NCBI GenBank assembly: GCA_008921705.1
Contig: VFFE01007669.1
Location: forward strand, 1,423,782 to 1,487,781
Length of the DNA stretch: 64,000 bases
DNA from: Burhinus oedicnemus
Taxonomy: Eukaryota > Chordata > Aves > Charadriiformes > Burhinidae
Reading direction: 5' to 3'
Shown here: piece by piece, positions 1 through 10,018 of the stretch
How the letters are laid out: the number at the start of each line of letters is the position of its first letter
Position numbering within the stretch: position 1 is the first letter of the stretch
Program-made: the position numbers and the translations under genes
Notes under the pieces: model-generated
The model's input: the letters and a program-made list of their open reading frames with translations, nothing else
What the model was told of the DNA's origin: nothing
The model's database searches: none

Positions 1-39
1 CCAGCGGGTATGAGTTTTCATCAAAAGAACTCCACATAC

Positions 40-204
40 CTTTCCATCTGACACATTAGCAGCTGGTGAAGACTCTGTAGTAGAGGCTGAAGGGAATATA
101 TGAAAGCTAGCATCTCTTGGAGATCTCACAATCTCATTCTGACGGTACAACCGGTGGTGGCGTAATTTTGAAACCCATGCATCAAATGAATCCTGGGACT
201 TCAC
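40..204 (-). CDS. OSBPL6: OSBPL6 coding exon 6 (residues 164-218; end of PH domain)
   Basis: Fifty-five codons, from VKSQDSFDAWVSKLRHHRLY through RQNEIVRSPRDASFHIFPS to SSPAANVSDGK. The acceptor is TTGTTTCCAG and the donor is AAG followed by GTATGT, both phase 0. FDAWVSKLRHHRLYRQNE is the C-terminal PH helix with its conserved Trp. The human protein, as I recall it, has QDWFDAW, so residue 169 is Ser here instead of Trp; the family-invariant helix Trp (the second one) is kept. The tail NVSDGK appears to lack two residues of the human NVSVMDGK. After the donor only 39 bases of intron remain before the window edge. Confidence 0.95.
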
Positions 205-323
205 CTGGAAACAAATTCATTATCAAGAAAGCATTCAATATACTACCTTTCTGCACATCTTTTACAGTTTTATTTATTTCCACTGTGGACAAAAAGAGAA
301 TAAGTATTGACATCACTTTTTAC
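205..323 (-). other. OSBPL6: OSBPL6 intron between coding exons 5 and 6 (119 bp)
   Basis: A short intron with GT at its 5' end (323) and TTGTTTCCAG at its 3' end. No repeat is visible in it. It is short relative to the other introns of this gene. Confidence 0.9.
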
Positions 324-437
324 CTTCAGATGATAGATGTGTTCTTCTGTGTCAAGATCTATTCTACGAGCCTTCTTTTTTATAGACATAACTGATAAAC
401 CAACATCAATGCTCCCATGGACTTTGCCTTTCTGTAT
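324..437 (-). CDS. OSBPL6: OSBPL6 coding exon 5 (residues 126-163; PH domain)
   Basis: Thirty-eight codons: [20 protein letters not shown], then [18 protein letters not shown]. The acceptor is TTGATTTTAG and the donor is AAG followed by GTAAAA, both phase 0. It covers PH strands beta4-beta7. The peptide is, as far as I recall, identical or nearly so to mammalian ORP6, including the basic KKKARR patch. This supports a functional gene copy rather than a pseudogene. Confidence 0.96.
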
Positions 438-1138
438 CTAAAATCAAAAAGCAGGGTAAGAAATTGATAGTATCATGCACTTCACTATATTTAACAGAAA
501 AATATCTGGTGCTGAAATGATTTCCCATTTTATGAACATTTTAATATAAAGCTGTATTAAAAAATAAAACCTGTAGTCAGACTAACCACTTACTATTTAT
601 AGACAGAGAAAAACATCTCACAAGAAGTGCTCGGTGCAGAGCCAACTCCAAAGTTAAGGTGTGTTGGTTCACACCAGTACACAGCTACAGCTAACTGAGA
701 AGCATAGAAAATTAGACAGTACTCAGCTCCTGCTGCTACCGCTTGATAGTTATTGGTATCAGATCTAACTAATTTAATGCTACCCTTTATATCTCTTGAG
801 TACATTGTAATAAATTCTCTGTCCTAACCATGTATCTCAGAATAATCAGCTCTGACTGACACAAAAATTGAAAAAGAAAAGTACATGGTCAGGCTAATCT
901 CTCAAGCACCTTCATTAAATAAACTACTTTAAGTAATGTAGATTTTATTTTCATAGAAGTAAGAGAAGGTAGAATTCTTGAGAATACAACTCAGTTGAAA
1001 CCTTACATGCTTTCCATGTACAGACCTCTCTTTGAATCCATCAACAACTTTCATGTGCCTAGAGTTAGTATGAGATTTAATCACCCTGGCAGGCTGAATT
1101 CCAATAAAAATTTTAAAATGGTCTTCAACTTTACTTAC
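438..1138 (-). other. OSBPL6: OSBPL6 intron between coding exons 4 and 5 (701 bp)
   Basis: AT-rich intronic sequence with a GTAAGT donor and a TTTTAG acceptor. No exon, repeat family or RNA gene was recognised. Small ORFs on either strand show no family similarity. Confidence 0.85.
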
Positions 1139-1192
1139 ATCAATTGGTGACTTTGAATATTTCAACATTCCATTATCCAGGACAAAAAACCT
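1139..1192 (-). CDS. OSBPL6: OSBPL6 coding exon 4 (residues 108-125; PH domain)
   Basis: A short 54-bp exon encoding exactly 18 residues, RFFVLDNGMLKYSKSPID. These are PH strands beta2-beta3. The acceptor is TTTCTTTCAG, preceded by a T-run (the A-run just downstream on the plus strand), and the donor is GAT followed by GTAAGT. Both ends are phase 0. The exon reads straight into exon 5 (IQKGKVHGS), matching the ORP6 order. The intronic reading past the donor happens to give VSK, which mimics a conserved continuation, but the real junction is SPID to IQKG. Skipping this exon would keep frame but delete the PH core. Confidence 0.96.
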
Positions 1193-2547
1193 CTGAAAGA
1201 AAAAAAAAAAAAGTCTTTATTAATGAGCAGATACAATTTAAACTGTGTACAGTAATTCATCTGCAAAAGAAAAGGATTACTCTGTAGCAATTAAGGGGAA
1301 TGTCTGTGGGTTGGAAAGAGAGGATAAGTACAGCATTGAATAATTTTCTTGCTTGTTTTTGACAGCAATTATCTTCTAAGCAAGAAAAAACAAATTCTCT
1401 TTTTTCAACATTATGTTCTAGGTTTAACTTAACAAACCTCGATAACGAAGGGTATTTTTTCAGTTTTTCAGCCAATTCAATAAACTCTATAAGAAAGACA
1501 CTGTAGGCCAAAAGAGTTACATCTGTTTCTTCATCTTCTTCCTGTTTTTCTTGCCACAGAAGCTGGTCACATTTCAAATTAACAACCTACCTTCCCTATC
1601 CAGAAACTGAAAAGTCTTTCCTAGTGCAAGGTCTGTACCACAACAGGAAGACCCACGTATGGATAGTCTTCTGGTGTCCTTGATCTCCATCCGGGAAAAA
1701 ATGCAGGCTGTTAGACACTGTTCTACCATCCAAAAGTTTGTGCCTCATGGCAGATGTCTATGCAGTGAGGTAAAGATAAGATTGTAATTCATGCTGATTA
1801 TACCTTTTCTAGCTGTAACCTAGCTAATACAGGTATTTTACAGCATTCCCAGCAACATATGCAGGTCATGTTCAGGCTTATGTTTTGGGTGTCAAGTCAT
1901 TGATATGGTGTGAGCCACTATATCTTCATTGACAAAGTTACCAGGGCTAGGCTAACCTAACTATGCCTATCTGTGCCATTGCTACAACTTTATTTTGCTG
2001 AGTGGCTCTTACAGCAGAGAGCACAATCCCCTATTCGCAATGTGTTTCTACTGCAATTAAAGTTGCCCTAGCTGCCCTAGCTGCACTCGAGCTGCATTGT
2101 GGACAAGTCAGCATAGACTTTGGCACACAGCATAAAGATACAGCCTAGCAGGAAACCTACACTTGAAATGAGATTCATTAACTTGTGTTTACCACCACAA
2201 ACTTTCAAAACATGCTAATTAATAGAAAGTAGGCTTAGAGCCTAACCGAAAGCACTAATGTACGTTAAAAATCTAGAACACAGCAAAATATTATCCTAGA
2301 CTCTCTAAGCTGTCTGACATGAAAGGGAAGGACAATGTTTTCATGATGTGAACCTGTTAAATCAACACTATGAGCAGGGTCAGTAGGTAGATGGCAGGAA
2401 ATATCTCCTGAAGATGGTTCTGGAAATTATGTCAGCTGCACAACAGATGGTACAAATATCTCACACAGGGCAAGGAAACAGTGCTTCCCTGTAGATGTGG
2501 CTTCTTGAATAAGATGTCAAAACAACAGGAGTAGGTTTTTGTTCTGG

Positions 2548-2632
2548 TTTTTTTTGGTTGGTTGGTTGGTTGGTTTGGTTTTTTTGTTTGTTTGGTTGGG
2601 GTTTTATTTGTTTGGTTGGTTTGGGGTTTTTT
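2548..2632 (+). repeat. TTGG/TTTG-rich microsatellite
   Basis: Consecutive TTGG units (GGTTGGTTGGTTGGTTGG) merge into TTTG and poly-T runs. On the OSBPL6 strand this reads CCAA/CAAA. A related T/G-rich tract lies near 3340-3412. Confidence 0.85.
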
Positions 2633-2763
2633 TTTAAACTACGTATGGTCTTTAATGGACTTCACAAGAACATGATATTCATTTTATATTGCTCTGCCTC
2701 TCTAAGTTCCACATACAAAAGAAAACAACCTTTCCTCATATTTCATTCCAAAGCATACTGCAC

Positions 2764-2815
2764 TTCAGAAAATTATAAGCTACTCTAAATTATAATTCAG
2801 ATAATTATAAGCTAC
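2764..2815 (+). repeat. Short tandem duplication, 32-bp period
   Basis: TTCAGAAAATTATAAGCTAC at 2764-2783 recurs at 2796-2815 with one mismatch. It lies within an OSBPL6 intron. Confidence 0.75.
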
Positions 2816-4542
2816 ATTATACCTGGTATGCTACTACAGCACATTCAGAACTGTCAGACAAGACATGCAACATTCAATAGACAGAGGATGCTATGGCTTT
2901 GCTAGCAGAACATTAGCACAGCACATGCTACAAGTACTGTCTCTGAAATTCCTCACTGGATTCTCAGCAGGGGAACTGCAGGACATCAAGGCAACAGTTG
3001 AAAATAAAAAATAAAAAAATTAAAAAAAAAAAACTTATTAACCAATCCACAGTTTCGTAACAGAAGTTCAGCATAGATCCTTAAGTGAAATGTCAGGCAG
3101 AGTAGAAAGGGATGCTGAACTGTGATGCTCTTAATCACATTAAAAATTATTTACACAGGTAACTGCTCTAAAATCAGCATGAAAAACAGATCTGCTTCAG
3201 AACAGTGGAAGTTGGACTCTTCTTGCTCTCCTACAAAGTTCCTTACCAAAACAGACACTTGTCCAAGAAACAATACATTAATGTAATGTATTTTAAAGGA
3301 GTGGAATCAGTGGGTTATTCCATATATTCTTATGGTGGGTGGAGGTGGTTTGTTGGGGGTTTGTTTGTTTGGAGGTTTTTTTGGTGTGCTTGTTTGTGTA
3401 GGGTTTTTTTTAAACAAGCTCTCCTTTTCTGTTCTTTCAGGTACATCAGTTTGAAATCCTTTAATCCCCCTAGACTAAATTCAAGTAGTGCATATGTATT
3501 TGGTTGCTGAAACTACAACTCTAGTTAAATAAAACAAAACCAAAAAATCTGAGGTAGATAGGCATGCACAAAAAAGGGTGGCAGGTATATGTGTAAGTTA
3601 ATATAACGTTCAGAAAGAACAGAGAAATTAGGAAAAAGTGTAATTTATACTACTATGGACTGTGTTTGGACTCAGATCTAAGTCCCACAGTGTTTAGCAA
3701 AAAACCAAAGTTAATTCTTTCCAGAAAAAATGCCATGTATAACAAATGGTTTCACTATCCTTTGCAGTAAAACGCATTCTGTACTAGAAAATTATCCTGC
3801 TTCAAGTACCCTCAGCTACAAAAAGATGGGTGAGCATCAATACCACACATCTTGTTGCTAAAAAAGGGGGAAAAAAATGTAATTATTATGGTATAAAAGA
3901 CAGACAAAAGAGTTTATGAACACCAGGTTTAGGGCTAACAAAAGGTACAATTACGCATGGAGAAATGTCTCCAAATTAACCAAACAGAAACAGGAGATTT
4001 GGGGTTGAGTTTTGGGGTGTTTTGTTTTTTAAATTGAGACATCTAATGGCAGAAGTGCATAGTCCCACAGAAGACTGCAATCAGGAAGACAAAATTCAGG
4101 GACAAAGCTGAGCAAGTCTGCCAAGTCAGCAAGCCTGAAGGGGAATGCTCTCCCGTACATTCAAAAGACCCTCAGGTCTCCTCTGCTATCATTAAGTCCT
4201 GTGTACTTTAATGTAAACTCAATGCAGTCTTACAGTAAATAGCTATTTTTTATTATAATATATTGCAAAGAATGAAAGGGATATTGATTAAACCTCTTAA
4301 ACCACAAGGCATCTGCTGCATTATTTACCACTTCCGCTTGGACTTTGCATACATTAGGCAGCAGGCACTGCAATTTGGAAGCCGTGAGCTATGTGTGCAA
4401 ACTAATTCTTTATGCAATTTGAAGAAAAAGTCATACACCAAAATTCTGGGCATTTATTTGACACCCTAATTTCCTCTAGACAAAGAAAATCCAACTCATA
4501 AAATCAGGTAATAATCTTCTGATGGTTTTATGAGACATTTAC

Positions 4543-4665
4543 CTTGTGCCAACCTTTTAAAGGCCATTTTCTCTTTTTCAGCATGAAACCTTCATGTTTG
4601 TCTGGCTTCTGGACATTGGTCTGGCCTATTTTCAGACCCTCTATGATTTCCCAGCTGTCAGGTTC
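4543..4665 (-). CDS. OSBPL6: OSBPL6 coding exon 3 (residues 67-107; start of PH domain)
   Basis: Forty-one codons: EPDSWEIIEGLKIGQTNVQK, then PDKHEGFMLKKRKWPLKGWHK. The acceptor is TTTTTTCACCAG and the donor is AAG followed by GTAAAT, both phase 0. The second half begins the PH domain: EGFMLKKRKWPLKGWHK is strand beta1, the basic beta1-beta2 loop and the start of beta2. The lysine/arginine cluster (KKRKW, KGWHK and the RFF opening the next exon) is the usual phosphoinositide-contact region of PH domains. The WEIIEGLKIGQTNVQKPDKHEGF block is strongly conserved in ORP3/6/7. An ORF also reads through the intron on both sides of this exon, but only the part within the splice sites is conserved. 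Confidence 0.96.
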
Positions 4666-7600
4666 CTGGTGAAAAAATATGAAGACATATTGATTAATTA
4701 ACTGTGCACACACATGATGAAAAATTGCAATTACATCTAACACAAATTCTCCAGTGCAAGACAAAGAGTAAAGGAGGGCTAGTCTTTTAAATCAGCCTAT
4801 TTAGATATCAAACTACATGGTCACTGTATTATGTTCGGTTGTATTGCATTTAAAACTACTGAATATGAATATTTTTTGAAGTCTAATCCTTACCAGGTAA
4901 CTAAAAGTTGAAGCTTATAAAAAAGTCTGACACTGTAACTGAACGACAATCTGAGGGTGGGTCTGGACATGCTGTTCACAACAAGGACTGCATTCCAATG
5001 AATAAATACATCCAAATACATAAAAACAGGATCAAACTGTGGCTGAGCTAAGTATAAGAAAGATCAGACCTGCTACTGGAGGTAACGGTGTAAAAGTGCA
5101 GGTGGCTCTGACCACCTGTTAAATCTATCCAGAAGTCTCCCCATAAATTAGCACTACACATTAAGAACTAAAAGGACTGACGAGATTTTGAAAGCAAGGT
5201 ATGGGCAGAATCTGCATGTTAAAAATTTACTCGGAGTATTCATTCTCTAAAAAAGATGGGATCGTGAGACGAAATGAGGAAGAAACCATACTGTTAAATA
5301 CACGAGCGTACCTTAACAGTGCCCTTTGTGGTATTCCCTGATCATAACAAATTGTAAATTTTCTGATCTTTAAAGTACAGGCTATATTGATTCTCTAATT
5401 TTTCCTTAAAATAAAAAAACAAGCAGAAGAGGTTGGTTTTTAAATGTAGCCAGCTCTTGTCTTCAAAGGCATTTTATGAGAGTTTCACAGGCTTATTGTG
5501 CCTTTAGAAATCTGCAAAAGGAAATTAATTTTTTTTAAGTTTTTCTGCATTCATTTTCACTGTATTAAGAGAAATTTATAGGAAAGCTAAATAGTTTTCT
5601 CTCTAGAGAAAATCATTTCAGATACAACCAGCTGTATGCCTTTCAGGAAGCCAATTAAATTTCTTGTACATGCATGTACAACTCAAGCCAGACTTATACC
5701 ATAGTGGACAGCTAAAGAACAATATTTTTAAAGAGAAAAAAGTAATTCCTTTATTTCTATCCTCTTACTACTTCTGTAATCAACAAAATTCTGTACCAAT
5801 TTGAACATCTCCTATGACCTGCTCATTAAGACTCTATTTTACTAATTGTATCCTACTAAGTTGTGAACTTGCATTCTCTCAGATGATCTGTCACAACTCC
5901 TAGCAATGTTATGAACAGTTATCAAGAGAGGAAGGAGGTCACACAGCATCAAACATTTAAAGGGGGGAAAAAAAAAGTTGTCTCCTCCATTCCCCATAAA
6001 ACTGTTCAAAGCCGAGCACTGTCAGTCTTTTGTAACACCTCCAAGTTACACAGCCCTGATAATGTTAACATTACTATAATGAAAATATGATTTCAAAAGT
6101 AACAGCAAATTTCAAATCTACAATTTTCAATAAGGTCTTGTTATTTTGAGAAGGGTGAAAAGCTCTATCCCAAATAATTTACTGCAGTAAATTTTAACAG
6201 AAACATTTACTCAGTTTAGTTTTCCCTGCATAATCTGGCACTGTCCCAGTGCCTGTAAATACCATGCCCAAACCTCACCTTTTTTACTTCCCTGTGTTTT
6301 GCTTGGATATTCTATTTCCACTACTGTAGAGGGAAACACATGTGCATTACTTTTCTCCCTACAAAGAAGCACTTGGCACTTGAGGGGGGCAAATTAAACT
6401 GTGAGTCCCCTGGGACGAGCAGAGAATCTCTCTCTGCAATTCTGTCAACTGATTCTTCACCATATTGATTTCTCCTTTAGAAGATCAGCTGCAGGCATAA
6501 GTCTTTTATCTACTAGATAACATCAGTATTGATTACTTTTCAACTAGAAATCACACAATCTCATATAGCTATTCATTTAAACGAAAGGCCTGATACAGAA
6601 GGACAAAACGAGGAATTAATCAGTGCAATGCGGATACCTGTTTTCTGCTGCACCAGTGCTACAAGCTGTCGTTAAAACCATACTAACTGTGCCTCATCCC
6701 ACAGCTTTGATGTGATGAGATATGCGCAATACAATGGACATTATGCAAGGGCAGCCAGAAATGGGGGAAAATCAGGGTGAAAGTGATACGCTTGCAAGGT
6801 CCTCATCCAATGACGATTCTCAAGTACATTAGTACTTCAGGACTTCTGTGATTCCCTCCATATTACCTGGGAAACAGCTCTACGTGAAGCAGCAGGAGCA
6901 GGGGAACACAAGCATGACTTACAGTCCTTGGGTCTGCATGTGACCCAGGTATTTGGAGTAAGGGAGCCACTACCAACACCTTTCTGAATATAGTCTTTTT
7001 GACTGCAAAGTATTTCTTTTCCAAATAAAACAGAATGAACCACTTCATTTTCCCTGGATGAACAGAATGTTTCCTTTTGAATTTGTTTTACCAGTTCTGG
7101 TTCAGAACTTACAGACATTTGATTTCAGATTTTTCTTTTCCACCAAATATTCAATCACAGCATCCTCACCTTTTCAGTAACAATCTTACTGTTTCATACG
7201 AAGTATCTTAAAATGAAGCCTTATTTACATAGACTTATTTGGAATCAGTTCTTCCAAAACTGAGGAATTCAGTCAGGAAGAAGCTGACTACAAAGCACCA
7301 TGCACAAGGCTGCACCTTTCAGGAACTAGTGGTGTTACCCCAACAGTTCTATCCATTTCTCTGCCTCAGGAAAGAAGGTCTCAGCAAGAGATTTTAAATT
7401 TCAAACTTTAAGAAACTACCCAGAAGGAATGTCATTAGGACATATTTTTAAAATTAATATCATTATTGATTAACGGCACTTTTGGACTTGGATATGAGTT
7501 GCTCTGCCTTAATAAGAGGATTGGACTGGACCATTTCTCAAAGTCCCTTCTAGACCCATCCTCTGAGACTGTAAAACTTGTTCCTGGGATCCATCCATGG

Positions 7601-7835
7601 GCAAAAAAACCAGACCACCACCACCATCCAAATCCTTAATTTTGTTAATATAACATCTACTAAAGATTACTGGGCCCTCTGACACCTCAGCTGGGGAATA
7701 GGAAGCTCGAGGCAGGCTCACAAGATACTCAATGGTAGAAACATACAAATCAATATCCCAAAACTGTAAGTCAAACTACTTTGTAACTACAGAGGGAAAC
7801 TCATCACTCAGATTACAACCCCTGTTTTTGCTTAC
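4666..7835 (-). other. OSBPL6: OSBPL6 intron between coding exons 2 and 3 (about 3.17 kb)
   Basis: AT-rich intronic DNA with a GTAAGC donor and a TTCACCAG acceptor. It contains a perfect 18-bp palindrome at 5664-5681. No recognisable repeat family or exon is seen. ORFs near 6837-7118 and 7509-7748 resemble nothing I know and lack conserved motifs. Confidence 0.8.
5664..5681. repeat. Perfect 18-bp palindrome
   Basis: TTGTACATGCATGTACAA is identical on both strands. It is intronic and has no assigned function. Confidence 0.8.
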
Positions 7836-7931
7836 CTTGGATAGAGAGATAGGGTCATTTTCAAGGAACTGCTTGCTTAAAGAAGGGTCTGTGCTTCCCG
7901 AAGAAGCCTTCCGCTCCAAAATATGAACACT
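7836..7931 (-). CDS. OSBPL6: OSBPL6 coding exon 2 (residues 35-66)
   Basis: Thirty-two codons, reading SVHILERKASSGSTDPSLSK followed by QFLENDPISLSK. The acceptor is CGCCCCCAG and the donor is AAG followed by GTAAGC. Both ends are phase 0. It corresponds to the ORP6 segment SIHILERTASS...EPVPLSK upstream of the PH domain. The segment is Ser-rich, has no recognisable fold and is probably flexible. Its divergence from the human sequence as I recall it (about half the residues differ) contrasts with the near-identity of the following PH exons, as expected for a linker. Confidence 0.93.
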
Positions 7932-9998
7932 CTGGGGGCGAGGGGAAAGTAGTTAAAGATAACTTATCATTCAATGTTACTTTTTAAAATACATATTAAG
8001 TAATTAATGACTGATCATTATACTCCTTATATAAAGTATCAGCATCATGGCTCAAAACGTACCAAGTACTACCCATGCATGACATAACTGCACAAATAGT
8101 TTGTCTTCTGAGGCAATACAGCTCTCTCTACTTCCTCTCTCTTTTTTTTTATTTTTTTAAAACTAGTTACTCTGTTCAGCCTAGAAATGACTGAGAACTA
8201 AAAAAAAAAGCCAGGAAATACAAGTAATGCAGTTCTTACCTACAGAGATACAAAGTGCTCCTAGCCAGACCTATTATGTTTTCTGCTAAGATACAAGACA
8301 CTGAGTATACGTATCGTGCAGTCGGCACTGTTCTACATTCACTTCTGAAGCAAACCACTGAACATAAGATATTACTGCCTCTAACATACTCATTATCACA
8401 CCTTAGCATTTTGTTATTGGCTTCCCAACTGAGGTGAAGTAATTCATTACATGAGTGCTTTTAATAGATTACAGGTGTTCACAGTATCAGTTACTGGGCC
8501 TCAGCTGACAGGTTTGCTGGTGAACATTTGTGGAACACAATGAACTTAAACCATTACAGATGTTTTTACGTATGACAATACTATAAAATTTTATATCTCC
8601 AAAGCATGGTACAAAAATGAAATACATAATGTCACAACTAGTCCTTAAAAAAATGCTATTTTTAAATGACATCTAAAAGCATCTTCCCATTTTCCAGAAA
8701 TGTTTCACTCATATTTTTTAAAAGAAAAAGCATTTTTGCTACAGAAGAAAATGACCACATTCTGCCCACCTGGATTTGCATTTCACTCTCTGGTGAAATT
8801 TTTCTACATCTCTCATTATTATTTGCTAAGAATTCTACCACAACATGTCAGTAGTATCTCTTTGGCATGAAATAAAACTATTTTGTTTCCAGGATATGTT
8901 GCACAATAACAAACTTGCAATTGCAATTACCCTCTGAGAAGGGTAAGTTTTTCTCAACTGAAAATGACAAAGTTTGTTCACAATTAAGCTTCTTTACATT
9001 CACTGAAGAAGAGATTACACAGGTAGAAGTGACAGCAGAAACAATCAATCAGGGAGTATAAAAATACATTCAAACAGCAGAGTAAATATTATTGTTTATA
9101 CAGATAACTAAGTACATAAGGACCATAACCAAACTAAATGAAAATAAACACAGCTATTCGTATAAATGCATGTATAACACAGACCACATCTTGCTGCAGA
9201 GCAACACACTGACCTTCATTGTTCTCTTTCAATGTGCAACTGTGAGTGAAAATAGGAAAATATGGGGACTGTCTCTGTTGTCAGTAGACATTAACAAGCA
9301 TCCCTGCCACTATGCAACAATAATCGGCATTTATTTTCAGTTACTTTTAATTTAATTTCACAGTGATGAATGTGGAAAAGCAGCAGGATTATGTTACCCG
9401 CCACATTCCCCAGGGCCAACCAGCAAAAGCTTTGTCACCTATGCTTTAAAATCTTCTGCTTTATCAAAGAAATGCCAATCGTATAGCCCAATGTCTGTTA
9501 CTAGTCAGATGAGAAAAACATTTGCATTTATGTAGTGCAAGTTCCTACATTACATGTCAAAAAATTTAATACGCCTGTTTGACCTGAGGACCACAAAGTT
9601 ACGATAAACTATGATAAAGTTTTCTCATTGAATAGATGAAATGCTACTTATGCGTACAGCATCACATTTAAACAATATACAAGAAAACCTAAATCTGTTC
9701 CTCCAAAGAAGATTAAAATGCCACTTGATTAGCATAATCAGGAGGATTCCCAACTTTCTTGCCAGTTTTGTTTGGCAGGCAGGAATCCCTCCATCTTGCG
9801 ATGGAGCAATGCCCAACACAGATGTTCTGAAGGTCTCGTATGTAGCAGCCAGTGCAGTTTGTTGTTACATAACTGCAATTTCATTTTGTACAATATTTAG
9901 AGTGGAGTAACCCAACAGCCCTTGGCTTGCCAGATTTCCAGTGACATTTTCAATCGCATGATTTTAAGGCAAGGGGGTTTTGTGCCCCTCCCCCACCC

Positions 9999-10018
9999 NN
10001 NNNNNNNNNNNNNNNNNN
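9999..10018. other. Assembly gap (20 N)
   Basis: Twenty Ns, preceded by a C-rich run and followed by a T-run. The true length is unknown. Confidence 0.99.

Larger units (their letters stand above)
1193..4542 (-). other. OSBPL6: OSBPL6 intron between coding exons 3 and 4 (about 3.35 kb)
   Basis: AT-rich intron. It holds a 12-A run just upstream of the exon 4 acceptor (1201-1212), a TTGG/TTTG-rich microsatellite near 2548-2632, a similar T/G-rich stretch near 3340-3412, a 32-bp tandem duplication at 2764-2815 and an A-rich stretch near 3001-3033. No further exon or interspersed repeat was recognised. Confidence 0.8.

Noticed and set aside
1257..1577. 106-aa minus-strand ORF near OSBPL6 coding exon 4
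   Set aside because: It lies in the intron; no similarity to ORP6 and no matching splice sites. Probably chance.
2558..2788. ORF rich in Trp/Gly/Phe
   Set aside because: It is a translation of the TTGG/TTTG microsatellite.
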